Source: Plecoglossus altivelis (taxonomy: Eukaryota; Chordata; Actinopteri; Osmeriformes; Plecoglossidae). From it: a stretch of 64,000 bases of DNA. Both the position numbers and the translations under genes were made by a program. Location of the stretch: assembly GCA_036571765.1 (NCBI GenBank), contig BROE01000016.1, positions 13,286,576 through 13,350,575 of the forward strand. Direction: 5' to 3'. Positions 49,311 to 62,759 of the stretch are shown piece after piece (the first letter of the stretch is position 1; each line of letters starts with the position of its first letter). The notes under the pieces are model-generated. The model worked only from the letters and a program-made list of their open reading frames with translations. It searched no databases and was not told the DNA's origin.

Positions 49311-51765
49311 GTAAATTAGTGATGATGACAAGGAGAACGTTGGTTAAGGAGCTTTGGGGAAAGACTTCATCCCATAATTTAATGAGACTGTTGGTGACCA
49401 TTGTTGATTTTCAACCACAGCTGCAGCCTTTCGGTTAATTGATACGCAAGGTAAATTCTTATGCTTCAAACATCAATGCGGTTTTGCTTGCTTATAATGT
49501 TTACTGACATTAAGTAACTACTTAAAGGAAAAGTATTTACAACAGGTTTTATAGCCTCCCTCTGTGACACTTCTTCAGCTTATGTAGACTTTGTCTCAAA
49601 GTTGTGTAAAATAGACATCTGTGTAAGAATCAAAACAGCCATCACATGACCAACACTAGCAACTGGTGCTGTTGAGAAAGCAGGTGCGAGATATGGACTT
49701 CTGTTTTAACAGATAAAATGAAAGAGGGAAAGGTGGCGAACAAAAATTGCGAGATGAGAGAATCGAATCCATCAAAAGCATGTTCCTCATGACAAGAGCC
49801 TCCTGATGCTACATTAAAGACCAAGAGGTCAGCTCGCAGTATAAAACAAGAGACCTGAATACTGAATACTGAATCCAATGATCTTAATATTGAAGATCAA
49901 ATGCAGCTTTGAGTGGGAGGTTGTTTACCTCTGTATAAACAACCTGGAGGTCTCAAAGATAAACATACGTTTCGGTATGATCCAATTAGTATCTAGAGGT
50001 CAAACAAAAAGATCTGCTTTTTGTTAAAAACTCCCATTTTCTGTTGGGCAGAACACCATGTTTACGTCAGAATTGGTAAGGGTGTTTCCCCAACGTATGT
50101 ATGAAATCCTGATGGACGATTATGATGTAAACACGCGGACACACAAAGAAGCAATTTCATGTGAAGCTGGTACCATCTGGGGGTCCACGTGTGTTTGATC
50201 GTTGTGCTCTGCAACTAGGGAGAGAGGCGCCCCTCTGATAGTTCCATAAGAGCTGTCGAGGAGGATGTTTGATAACAGCGGTATACTGTATCAGGGGCTA
50301 AACAGTTGATACTGTTAAGTCTCTGCGTACAATGTCTGACGAAAGGAACTTCCTATTTAGGTTCTTGTCAATTAGAGTGCGACAGGGGTTCATAATGTGG
50401 GCCTCATTTCTCTGTCCTTGTCTTAAGGCTTGTTTGAAAGATTGTGTTTGTCAGGTGTTGCCCTTCCAATTAAAGCCATCTTGTTAGTCAGGACGTGACT
50501 CACCTGTGCCAGACCTGCTGGTGTTCCGAGTCCTGCCAGCACACGTTCAGATGGAGACCGCAGGCTGTGAGAGACCACCTCTCACCACCCCCACTAACAG
50601 CATGTCTTCCTCAGAACACTCACGTTTACCATTGAAAATGTTACATTGCTCCGTGTCTTTTGTCGATTTTTGGAGTTGTGTTTGGGAGATTTTCACTTAG
50701 AGAAAGGCTTTCAGTGGTCGCGCTTTGAGACTGTTGTTTTGGAAACCCTTTCAAGTGCAAGCGACCACACCTCCACATCTCTGTTAACCTCATATGTCAT
50801 CCATTTCGTTTTGTTTCTTGGACTCATCTTTAGTTAGCTCCTGATTCACCCAGCACTTACTGATACAATGTTTTGGTTTGCATTGATACCCTGTCTGTGT
50901 AGACACGAACGTGACAGTACTACGTTGCTGTGGTGATCAAGGATTTTGATAATTACATGAAGCATCTCCAGCATACCTCCGTACTACCTCATTAGCACGG
51001 AAACGGCAACCAGTCGGAGGCAGTTAGATTTTGCATTTCCTTTCCATCTCTTCCATTTCCTCCTCGTCACCTTCATCTCGTTCATAGCAGCCACAGGAAT
51101 AGTCCACAGGAATAGTCTGATAATTGAGGCTCTGAAACCTGTGTCCAGGTCTCTGTGGAGAGCACAGGATGTGCTGTCTCGTACCTGTCTGGGGTGATTA
51201 CTGAGCACTCTACTCTGGTTTGGAGGTGATACATACAGAATATAGTTAGACATTGCCCAGTTTTACTTGCAGCCTCGTTATTCTGAAAGACACTTATTCT
51301 GGAACATACTTGGAGGATTCATCACGTTGGCTTTGACATCTCGCAATCTCTCAAACTTCCAAACTTGAGTGGTCATGTTTTTGTACATTTTCTACCAAAT
51401 GAAAAGTGCGAGAAAATCTTGTGATGAGTGATGTCGGATTTCTGTTTCACTCTTGTATTCATTACTCTTATTTTCAATTCAATTGAGTAAATATGCTGTA
51501 GAATCATGTAACCCCTGCCACTGCCAATCACAAACTGCAACGGTATTGACTCCCACTTAGAATGCTTAACGTTTGGAATGTGCATGCGCATAACTTGACT
51601 GGTGCACTGAGTACATAGTCCTTGGCTTGTTCATACCGGATAAAGCCTCTGTCTACATCCCCCAGCCTCTATCATCAGAGAGAATCAGAGTCCCACTCAG
51701 AGGCTGCTAGCGAGCTAGCTGGGTGTTTCAGATAATGAGGGACACACTCTTCCTGCCATGTTCAC

Positions 51766-52135
51766 TTAGCGCTTGTCACCATCACAGCCTGCCTCAACAA
51801 ATGAGACCTTCATCACCACTCTGCGCTCCACATTTTTATACGGGGCGTCTTTTTGCTCAAACTTGACTCTTTTTCCCTCCCCTCCTTGCGCCCTCATCTC
51901 TGTGGTGTGTCTAGAGTAGGCGGGAGACAGGAAGAGACCTTTGCTCTTTCTGCTCTTTCTCTCCTTTAGCGACAGTTCTAATGGGGACTTATCTTCTAGA
52001 AGAGCAGGTATCCATACAAGTCCTCCCTCATCCACCTTGCTTTGCTTTTTAACCGGTAAAGCTGTTCTCTCACATAGTTTAAGAGCATCTCTCCTATCCC
52101 CCTCCCTCTTAGCACCATCCCTGCTCACCTCAGTC
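51766..52135 (-). other. Exon-like open stretch of unknown nature (about 123 codons)
   Basis: Reading leftward from an acceptor-like CCCTCCCATAG, about 123 codons stay open to a TAA at 51766-51768. The composition is charged and not a simple repeat (for example VKKQSKVDEGG, LELSLKERKSRKSK, YKNVERRVVMKVSF). Against it: no ATG near the start, no AATAAA on the minus strand downstream, no partner exon found and no family recognised. Confidence 0.25.
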
Positions 52136-54567
52136 TGATCTATGGGAGGGCTGAAGAATGGAGACTGTCATACGCACGTTCATTAGCGATGAGGAAAGGT
52201 TTTCCTCTTTTCTACTCAGTGATTAAGCTGCTTGCCGCCTGGCTGGACGGAGATTAAATGAGTCTATTCTTTCATGGCTAACTTTCCACATCTGACACTC
52301 AGCAGATCTTCCTCCTCTTATCACTTCTTAAGAAGTGATAGTCTCCTGCTACCTGCTTTAAGTTGTTCAAATGACGGTGTGACACCTGAGACACCAACAC
52401 AGGTGATGCATTGGCCTATTAATTCCCAGAACGTGTTTATAGAAGTGTGTGAGGATTTAGAGGGACATTTAATATCTATACTCTTGTGTTATTGTCATCT
52501 CACAGTCCTGAGCGAGTGAGTTTGCAGCACATAGAGAGGTGTACACGGGCTGAAGCTTCATCTTTAGAAATGCTGTGATGGCACCACAGATGGTCACAGC
52601 TGCCTGCTCTCAAACAGCAACATCGAGGAGCAAACCACTTTCTCTGTCGGTGTAATAGCAGGGGGACTGCCTTTTAGCTGCCTAGTCTAAAAGTTCTCAT
52701 TTTATTTTCAAAAGACATTTTGCCTTAATTGTCCAACAAGCATTTTTTACCAGAGAGACGGATCTATTATGTAATCGAAATTAGCTACAAACTAAAACTA
52801 AATAGAGCTGGCTGGATAAGCTAACCAGAGGAAATTATATAATAGAGAGGAGGAACAAAAAGGGCAAATCACTCTAGACTCCTGCATAGGACTCTTTAAA
52901 TGCTTTAGTGCAACAAAATGGCCTTGCACAAAATACTGTAGGGAGCCATGAAAAACCTCTCTTAATCAATAGTCCAATCTGTTTCCTTCTTGGCCTCAGT
53001 TAAAGGTGCTTCTCCCCCTACTGTAAGAGGTGCTACACATAGCCTCTTGTGGCCGTGCACCACATGTCAAAGACAATTCAAATAGATTTTTTTAAATCCA
53101 GTACAGCGAACAAGGTTGAATGAGACATACCCCTCTTTTGTTAGTCAGACACCTAGAAGTTAACGTTTAACGCAGAAGTAGTAAACTAGCATGACTAGCT
53201 ATGCGCCATCACAAACCATGAATAAGACTTACATGGTAAACATGTTTAGCCTGGTTACAGGTTACCAGCCATTACACAAACTGATTCCATAAATCTTGAC
53301 TGGTTGTGTACTCAGTGCACCCACCATACTCCAGGAAACACACGCCAAACACACACGCCAAACACATGCCAAACACACACACAGTCTGCACCTATTTGGT
53401 ACTACCTTGTTTTCCATAACCTTGTAAAACCAATATCACTCATTGTACTTTGGACTTTGGACCACTATTAATCTCTCTTACAGTGGCTATACAACCGTTA
53501 ACTGAGATGCAATAGCAGTGTTTACACAGAAGTCCTTCTGTAGTGCGGGTGTGCACGTGAGTATCTGTGAGATACAACGGTTTTCTTATCTTTCTGGGAA
53601 ATGTCTATCTGCTCCTTAATACGTTTCTGCCTCCATAGGGACATGGAGGAGACAACAATTTGTAAACATTTATAAACCTGAGAGGCAACCTTCTCTAGGG
53701 ATTTAAGTATTCAGTGAAGGAGAACAAAACCTGAAAACAAAACAGGAACCAATCTAAGCAGCTGGTGAAATTAAAACCTTTACCTAAGATCAGTCCATCT
53801 CCCGACAGTCACCTTTGGACGTTTCTCAGGTTCCGAAACCCAGATAATAAACAATATTAATGCTGCAGACTAGGTGAAGTCTAGTTAGATATCGCTTAAA
53901 GGCTTTTTTGCTGGAGGGTTTTAAACGTTTTCTTCCAAAATGCCTCACCAGAGGTTAGCCTAGCAAGGCACTGGGAACATTACTATGACAGGTGCATGGA
54001 GAGCACAGACTTTAGCACAGCTGAACTGACATTATCAACAAACCGCAGGGCACAAGTTTTCTTTTGGATTCTTCTAGAAGGAAGGTTTCAGAGAATTGTT
54101 GAAATGATTTGTCAGTCTAAATCCACACTATTATTTAAGACAAATCTGACTATGAATCTCAAACAGAAACTCTGTAATGACATTCCTTTAAAAGTACACA
54201 TTTTCCAGTGAACGTAAACATGTTTGAGTACCTGAAAATCCATTCGCCCCCACTTTGAAACTCCAAACACATTCTCTCATTCATTCTGCTTCTCTCTCTG
54301 TCTTTCTGTCTCCCTCACCATTTTCCTCTCTCTTGGTCTTTCTTTGTCTCTCTCTCTCCATCTTCCTCTGTCTCTGTAGGTTTCTCCATCTAGCTTCCTT
54401 GCTGTCTCCCTCTCTTTGTAAATCCCCCTTTCTCTCTTTTCACTCTCTCCAAAAGCTATCGGGTCCAATTGTTGCGCAGGCGGATCAGGTCTGACGTTGT
54501 CAACAGGAAGGCGAGAGGTCAGACGGTAAATCGTCTGCTTTCAGCGTGCAGGTTGCCAGGCTCCTCT

Positions 54568-54618
54568 CTGTCTCTCTCGCTCTCGCTCTCTCTCTCTCTC
54601 TGTCTCTCTCGCTCTCTC

Positions 54619-54654
<36 letters not shown>

Positions 54655-54687
54655 GCTCTCTCTCTCTGTCTCTTTCTCTCTCTCTCA
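54568..54687. repeat. CT microsatellite with CGCT/CTGT interruptions
   Basis: CT units are broken at intervals by CG or GT. Confidence 0.92.
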
Positions 54688-57600
54688 GCACATCACCTAC
54701 ACACTGGAAGTAGAAACAACAGCTCCACGGTTGAGAGCTCTTTATGCCGCACAGGCAATTACTGCTACTTTAGGGGAGTCTCGCAGCACCACACGTTTCT
54801 CCCATCAGTTGAGGAATGACAGCATGCGTACAAGATGGAGTTTTATTCTTTAGGGTAATTTTCACAGCCCTGGTGGTACTGTCAGGCTATGTCTGCTGTC
54901 GGGTATGGATCTTATGAAAGCTTAAATAATAGGTCAAGCAGTGTGTGCTGGTCTGAGGAGGCTTGTTCCAATGTTTGTACCCTCTGACTCCAGGACTGGA
55001 GAGTGGACACACACAAAAACACTGCTCTTGTTTGTGACAGGCATGACACACACAGTCCTCATATGGCATACTGTGTGTGTGTGCGTGTTTGCAGTGATGT
55101 TGGGCTGCAGCCATCAACCAATCAGTAGCCAGCAGTACATGCTTGTTAGCGGAACCCACCCGGGCCGTCGGAAATTAGGAAGTGTCCTTGTCCTCCTCCT
55201 TTCCCTCCGTCTTCCATCTCCTCTCCGCACGCTGTTCTTTCTGCACATGACAGACACACAGCTGGGAGTGAAGTCCACTGCCAGACCCCCTGCTCTACCC
55301 AGGCTCACACAAACACGCACAGACACACACACACACACCATCTGCCCATCCCTATAATGATGAGAATCCTATTAATGTATTTGCCATGTAACATCCCACT
55401 GATTTCCTTGGACATCTTTATTCTGTTAGTAAGTCCCTCCTTACAGTGGTGCCTGGTTTACGGTAGTAGACGTTATCATCTCAGACTGACCTGGGTTAGA
55501 CTATTAATTATAGTAGAGAGGCATGTAGACCCATCTCTGCCAAATCAAGACTATTAATTTAGGATTATCCAAGCGGTAGGGAGGAGGTGCACTTCGAGTC
55601 AGTGGCCATCTTATAAACGATAATGAAGGGACACGCTCTTATGGCAACTGTTTCCCTCTGAGCAGTAACCCCAGTCTGCCTTTTGGGTTAAGAATAGTGA
55701 AAAAAATAGTTTTCACTGGGGCCCAGCTAGTCTTGTGCATGTTTGAAACACACTGGTCAGACAGCCTCCAGTGAACAGAACTGCGGTTACATCTAAGCGC
55801 CTGTGACGGGGGCCCCTGGGGGCTGGAGGAATGTCCTGCAGCGATGGTGGGCAAGTGACAGGCTGTCCTCCAGGCCCTGACACCTCCTGCTCCCCTTCAG
55901 CTCCACACGGGCCCCACAGAGCCAAGACTGCTGACACCAGTAGTCCTCCCACCCAGCACTCAGCCCTGCTCCATGCCAGATATGGCAGCTTCGACAGGGG
56001 GCCTAAACGAACCTGACCCCCCCCTTGATCCAGAGCTGGAGGTGGGAATTGAATGGAGGAGGTTGGGGTGGGATTGGAGACGTCAAGTCCACTAAGTTAG
56101 TAGAATTCGTCCTGACCTTCGATAGTTACCTAAAGTTCTCTGGGACAGTGAAGTTGTGCTCCATGTTCTTCTGCTTCTCCACTCCCCCCACAACCTCCTT
56201 TTTTGTTTTATCGTTTTTGTGTTGTGTGGGAAACAGGTTTGAAAAAATATTGTCAAAAAAGTTTTGAAACTTTTGCCCTTGCCCTGAAGGTAAAAAATGA
56301 CCCACCTTCAACTCGTAAATAAATCAGTTCAATTTAACTTTAAACCTTCAATCTATTTTGCATTAAGAAACAGCCTTTCGTTCCTCACAAACTTTGTAGA
56401 TATGTTGGTTTACCTCTTTAGAGTACAGAAAGACTACATTGATTTGGTGGACAACCACTGTTCTCTTTAATCTTCTCTGTTTTAGGCTTCTCTGTTCTCC
56501 TCTCAATGAGTGTGTGCTCGGAAAAAAAGAAAGGTTGAAAACATGTTTTCAGACAAAATATACGTTATGGCTGAGAGCAAGCACTTTTCTCCTCCAGATT
56601 GACTAACCTTACCGAAAATGTAGTGGATTTTTAAACAGAGAAGCCCTTCGGTTTCTGGGATACACCGAATAGGTGTGACCGTTAGACTGTACGTGCTAGT
56701 CGTAGAAGGTTCCAGAAGTACAAGTACATCTGGTGCTTTTAGGAACTGCATAACAACCTTAGAATAGCTCATAATGAACCATTTTGCTCACCTGGCAAGC
56801 CTTCGCTGCTCCGTTATGCTTCACTCTTCAGACCTGACACCCTAAAATCGCTTAGGCCTAACTTGTACAGCTGGGCTAACTAACGTCAGTCTAACTAGGA
56901 TTGCATTGTGGGATTGCTACAGCTCAACCGTACAAAGGGCAAACACGCGGTGTGTTGATCCCTACAAGTTATAGCTATAGTTGATCCTGGAATCTTTAGC
57001 AAAACTAGCTACTCCAGATAAGATGTTACCATCCTGACCTGTGGCGTTTGTAGCAGCTAGCTAATTAGCCAGACATCGGCTAAGATTGGAGACAGATAAT
57101 GTCAATGTAGTGCTGAAATTAATGGACTAATTAGAGTTGGGAAATAATAATCTATAGGTAATAATAAACAAGTGTATATGAGCGACAATATAGTTAGAAA
57201 CCACTGACCAAACAAGAATTCATACGTTCAGTGAAAAGTCATAGTCCCATTGCTAAACAAACAAGACTGACTACATTTTAATTTCCTTGCAGTACCTTAG
57301 TAGAAAGTTTCAGAAAGTTTTGACACAAACAATCGGTGAGGCCTTTTTGCTACTAAAGAGTGTCTGTCTTGCTGAGTGGCTGGCAGATGGAAAGCCATAG
57401 TTTAGTCAATTTGATGCCTGACTACTGCATTGTCAGCGTCTAACTGCACTAATTAGAGAACTAGTAGGACTATGTCTCCTCCTCTTCCACTTAGAGCGAA
57501 TAATTCAGATGTTGAGGCAGAACTTGTTCTTCCAGGCTACTGTCAACAAGTCAAGCAGGTGAGATATAAACCATAATGGTGTCGAATGCTTAATCATATG

Positions 57601-60469
57601 ATTTTTTATTCAAATATATCCTCGGCGCCAGTGTTGGATTAATTTGGTCAGGTTTAGGGGTGGCCTTGAATGTGAAAAGGTTAAGGTGGACTGTCTTGGT
57701 GTTGTAAAACTACGTGGCAATAAAAAGACATATTTAAACGTCTTGGTGGTCTCACTTACACTACTTTGTTCAGCCTGTGCAGGTCAATGAGCACTAAACT
57801 GCCGACCTGCTTCACAGTGCAATAAATCTTGGATGACAGTTTGGTTCCCAACTCGATCCCAGTCGTTTTTACTTAGCATCTCCGATTAATCCCCGAGTAT
57901 TGATGTTTTGAGTGGAAGTCCAATGTAACGATAGCGAAGAGCTCTTTACCACACAATGCTGGCAAATAATATGGATGGGTATGAAAGAAGCTATAGTGAC
58001 TAACAGGTATTGATGCAGTATGGACAAACACGTGATGAGTTTGATTTGATAACCCACCATAGTGAATACTGTTCCTGTGAGACTAAGTGTTGTGTTTTTA
58101 TTTTTACAGTGACATAAGACTGCTTCAGAGATTGATCGTGCTGAGTCTGTGTACTGACTCAAACTCTTGCTCTAAATTCAGAACAGAATATCAGTATCAA
58201 ACCCTTTTTTTAAAGCCCAAAGTTCATTAGTTGACCTGGAAAGGGCATCATAAAAACAACAAATCTGCAATGATAATGTATTAAAATTATATACCTTATT
58301 AATATTAACGAACCATCCGATGCATGTTAACTGTCAATCAGACATGTGTACTGTGATGCCCTGATGATCCATGTCTTCCATCCCATTGGAGGGGATGTAT
58401 ACAAAGTTACAATTTACTATTACTGTTGTCGAGAAGAGTAAAAAATGTTCCCTCATAAATGTTTGTCATTTATAAAGATCTTATGGAGAGAATGCGCAGC
58501 GTAGAAATCAACATGGCTGAAATGTACCACTCTCTAAGGCTTGAGGTAGTTTGTCATTCAGCTGTAACACACTTCAGGCCATTCTCTGCGCAGAGTCAGG
58601 ACCTAAAATGAAGAGACTTTCTTGGAGTTTCTAATAAGAGGAAGGGTAATACAGTACGGAGCCCTGCAATGGGTGAGGTGTAGTAGGGAGAGGTGGATCA
58701 GTGCCATATTTAATGACCAGCTAATCTTTATATCTTATTTTTGTCTTTTCTTTGGCAGGGTCCCAAACACTTTTATATAGCATGATTACTGTAGTACACT
58801 GCACTGAGTGAGAATCAGCATACTGTACCTAAAACAAGAAACTGTCTCTTTGTCCTTTGCTGCCTTATATTTTGCAAACGCATTTTAATTAGCGCTTTCT
58901 CACCCATCCGCCTCACACCTTACTCAACCGGTTGCAGCTCTGAGCATTAGTCCCCCCTGCCCATCATTCATCCCTGCTTTAGGCCGACATACAACGGTAT
59001 TATGATTGACAACCCTTCGCTAGCGAGGCCTTTGGGCTCTTACGGCTTCTCTCATTAAAACCTAGCACAGCCTTGGACTCACAATGTGGTATTTATGTTC
59101 TAGTCGGGGGCCATTTTGCCTGTGTCAGCAAACTCGGGGCAGCCCGTATGCGCTCGCCTATATCTCAACATAAGAGCTTTTGCCAAGCATGGCCGAGGGA
59201 TGCAGATGCAGCTAGATGGGACGGTGGTGGGGATGGGGGAGGAGCTTGACAGCTTTACATTGACGCTCCACAGTCCCGTTGCATCCATTCATACAGTAGA
59301 AGGCGTCTGTCTGTAATCGCACCTCAAACGATCAGCATGAGCCTATACGGGGACATACTTCCACCTGTATCTTATCAACCAACCTGACATGCACCAGGTG
59401 GTTGCAGCAGAGCGAAACAGCTTTAAGGAGAAAATTGAAGTGTGTAAAAATGCGCCCGCTCTCATGTGAACCTTAGCCAAAGCAACATTTACAATCGTGA
59501 CTGGAATTCTTCACGGCTGATGTTTTCCCCGCGCTCTCTCCCACTTTGGTAGTTGAACGGCTCTCCGAGCACGGCTGACTAACTCTTAGATGGAGAGAAA
59601 ATAGCTGTCAGTGAAACCCATCCTTGTTCTATAGGTTGCTCTTTAATTAGTCTCCTCGTTACGCGCGTTAAAGAGAGATCCACTGGCGCCATATTTCACT
59701 TCCTTTTTAACGCGTCATCCTGGTTCAAGCCTCTCATTCTTGATCCCCGTTACCCAACACTGACTGACCTGATCTTAGACAGACTCTTCATGTACATGAT
59801 GTTATTGAGCATGTGCAGTCCACCCCCCTCTCATCCGGATGTTGTGGCATTTAGTGGCACAATACAAGGAGGCATGTGCCACACGTTAATGTCAGCTTGT
59901 AACATGAATTTTCACCCATGTTATTACATAACCTTAAGCATAATATCATACTTACCTTACACATAATATCATATCTACAGTAGTGTCGGATGATTCCAGT
60001 GTTTGAATCTCAAATCAAGATGTAGGAGGCGGGATTAACATTCTGGCTGGGGGAAACACTTGAATGTCTGTTAGTGGGGAGTGCTGCTTCAGCATGACAT
60101 CACAGGCTCTGTAATGTGCTAGTCCATGCCTGTCCGTGAAGGACGGATGCAGATCATCAGGCCATGCGGTGATGTCACCCTTGCCTGAAGACAAAAGCGT
60201 CAATCACCGAGAGCTTGCACGCCTCTCCCTGTCACCGAGGAAAAATATCCTCTCACCCTGTTTAACTCACAATCCTACTGGTGAACCCTTTTCCCTTTGG
60301 TTATGACAGTGAGTGAGTACATATCAGATGAAGAACTCATGGACGCCTGCTCTCACCACCAGACAACGTTGGCCAGGAAACATCGCGCAGACACGTCTGC
60401 GGCGATTAGAGAGCTGTGTAAATGTCACCGCTGTTTGCTCTTGTGGTAATGAACGATGCTTGGTGGTGG

Positions 60470-60499
60470 TGGAGGAGGAGGAGGAGGAGGAGGAGGAGG
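60470..60499. repeat. (GGA)n trinucleotide repeat
   Basis: A GGT block is followed by ten GGA units within a purine-rich stretch reaching about 60605. The Glu/Arg/Gly frames here are repeat translations. Confidence 0.92.
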
Positions 60500-61167
60500 G
60501 AAAGGGAAGAACATAGGGTGGAGGAAAGAGGACAGGAATTGGAGGAGGAGGCGTTCAGGAAGGAACAGGATCATAGAGGGGGAGGAGCAGGAAAAAGGAG
60601 GAGGATGGAATGAAACTGTATTTTCTGTGTGTTCTTTGCAAATGGAGGTTGTATTAAATAGGACAGGCTGCACCTGAGCGACACTAGAATGCAGCTGGTC
60701 TGTGTCTCTGTTATTTATAAACTGCCTTATTGATGCCGCAGGCTATTTTGTGGCACAGGTAACCCCCCAAAAATAGGCCTCCTATTTCAAAACCTGGCCT
60801 TGATATTGTCAAGAGACCTCAGGTGAGATGACACGGCTGGAATGGTGAGCAACTGGTCTCAATCCACGTCCTAATAGTGAAAACAGTTTAGCTACAGCAA
60901 GAATTCAGGTCTGGTACAAGGACACTCAGGTGGCCTCAATATCGTGCAAAACACATGCAGCAGCAGCGGCCCACATTGCTGCCTAGCCCAACACGTACCT
61001 CCTCTCTCTCCTCTCCGTCTGACTCAAGCCGCAGTGCTATATTCTGCTGACTTCCACACACCAAGCTGACACTGGTGACGCTGGCCTTTAGAACGGCTCT
61101 CCAAACACTGTTTCAACTCTGACATAGCCGTTGTACAATTGCTTAATCTAAACACACGCTCGTATAG

Positions 61168-61191
61168 ACACACACACACACACACACACAA
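61168..61191. repeat. (CA)n microsatellite
   Basis: A clean CA run. Confidence 0.9.
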
Positions 61192-61739
61192 GCACAATTA
61201 GCGGTGTGCTGTAGCTACGGTGAGCAGGAAGCAGGTGTCACAGGTTGGTTTCCTGCGTGACACTGTCCGTCTGCTGAGAGAGGCAGAGCTTCTGAGGGTA
61301 AGTTGCTTCTTCGTGAGAACCCTAGGCACTACACTTGACATCATCCTCTGCCTCTGTCTGTGTTTGTGGTGACTTGGTGTATCAAGACTGGATACTAGGC
61401 TGTGTTAACCCACTGAGCTGAAGCTGAGGTATTATCTTGAGAAGATTGCAAAATGTGATGGTTACCCAAACAAAGACATATTATAGTATAAACGGTATAA
61501 CATAGTAATTTATATGAAAGTGGTAAATTAGTATGTGAACATGCTAAATCTGAACATTTTAACTACTTAAAATGGTTGGATTAAGATGGATTAAGTCCAA
61601 GATTTTCTCACACAAGACCATATGAAACAATAACAAAGGGTGTTGAAGGGTTGAGATGAGTCAGCCACGCATCCTCCAGCATGATTACTCACCGCTCAGC
61701 GTGTCACACGTCACATGTCAAACTGCCCCAACCGCTGCC

Positions 61740-61770
61740 TGCTTCGTACATACCATGTATGTACGAAGCA
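61740..61770. repeat. Perfect inverted repeat: 14-bp arms, 3-base loop
   Basis: TGCTTCGTACATAC, CAT, GTATGTACGAAGCA: the two arms are exact reverse complements. No further stem extends beyond it and no T-run follows. Confidence 0.95.
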
Positions 61771-61969
61771 TTTCCCCTCACTGTGTTGACTGGCTTGTCT
61801 GGTTGAAGCCCAACACTGAGGCATAGGAATCACAGTGAGTACTAGAGGGCTTCAAGCTGGTGATCAGGCCCTACGGCCGGAAGATGCTGTGATTTCAGTT
61901 GATGTCATGCACATGTTGTATTCCGGGTGGGTCCACAGTTAGTTTTCTCATAGTCAGCGTTCCAGTGTC

Positions 61970-62011
61970 CGCGTGCGTGCGTGAGTGTGCGTGCGAGCGT
62001 GCGTGCATGCA
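61970..62011. repeat. GTGC/GCGT repeat
   Basis: GCGTGCGTGCGTGAGTGTGC-type units, alternating purine and pyrimidine, a pattern compatible with Z-DNA. Confidence 0.8.
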
Positions 62012-62759
62012 AATACCCAGGCTAAGCGGTATACCCTTAACAGTCATAGTGTTGTGTGGATTCAGCATTGTTTAGCGTCCATCAGCTGAGTATCTTTAGC
62101 GTGAAGCCGACTGTAATAATGTGTATTTGTGTGTTTTCCTGGCATAGTGTGATGAATTGCCCTTTTTAGCAGAAGGTCATTTTCATCTGTTATACTGCCA
62201 CCACCCAACTAGTGCCATTATGTAAATTACTCGAAATCCAAACAGTAAGCAAACATTACACCTACATTAGAATAAAACCATAGAAAACTTCAGAGCGGAA
62301 GCGATCCTGCCCAATTCATTCATTAGGCTAAAGAACCTTGAATAACCTCTATCTGGACGACCAGTGGCACATGTATTTTGTGGACAGTTAGGCTATTATA
62401 TGCGGTGCTTCCGTATCTTGGACGGTAGAATCCCAGTTCCCAAACACAACCATCTCTCCTCTAAAGTATTCATGAATGAGATTTAATCCAACAGTGTTGT
62501 TGTCCCGATTATTGAATTTAATCGAAGGCTATGTCATAAGAAACTCCGTCACATTTCAGGAGATTGTGAAGGATGTCCAGAATAATAGCTGGCATATTGA
62601 CGCTAGGGTCTCTCGTTGAAAAGCATCACCCCATTAGGTAGCGAAGAATTAAAAGCTCTGTTACCATTTCTGACAAAGTAAGGGTGTTTCGTAAAATCGC
62701 AGTTACGGTGAGAATTTTACTAATTGCCCCATTATGTGCACTAGTGCAGTCTAATGGGA

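Larger units (their letters stand above)
28856..62750. other. Intergenic interval (about 34 kb) without a confident gene
   Basis: Between the polyadenylation site of the left gene and the candidate first exon on the right I find only repeats, SINE relics and weak exon-like stretches. Pyrimidine-rich DNA is concentrated at 29400-29650, 34500-34735, 35950-36400, 37330-37660 and 40265-40490. From about 47 kb the DNA is more AT-rich with fewer microsatellites and frequent ATTA/TAAT motifs, which would fit cis-regulatory DNA but does not show it. Confidence 0.5.
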
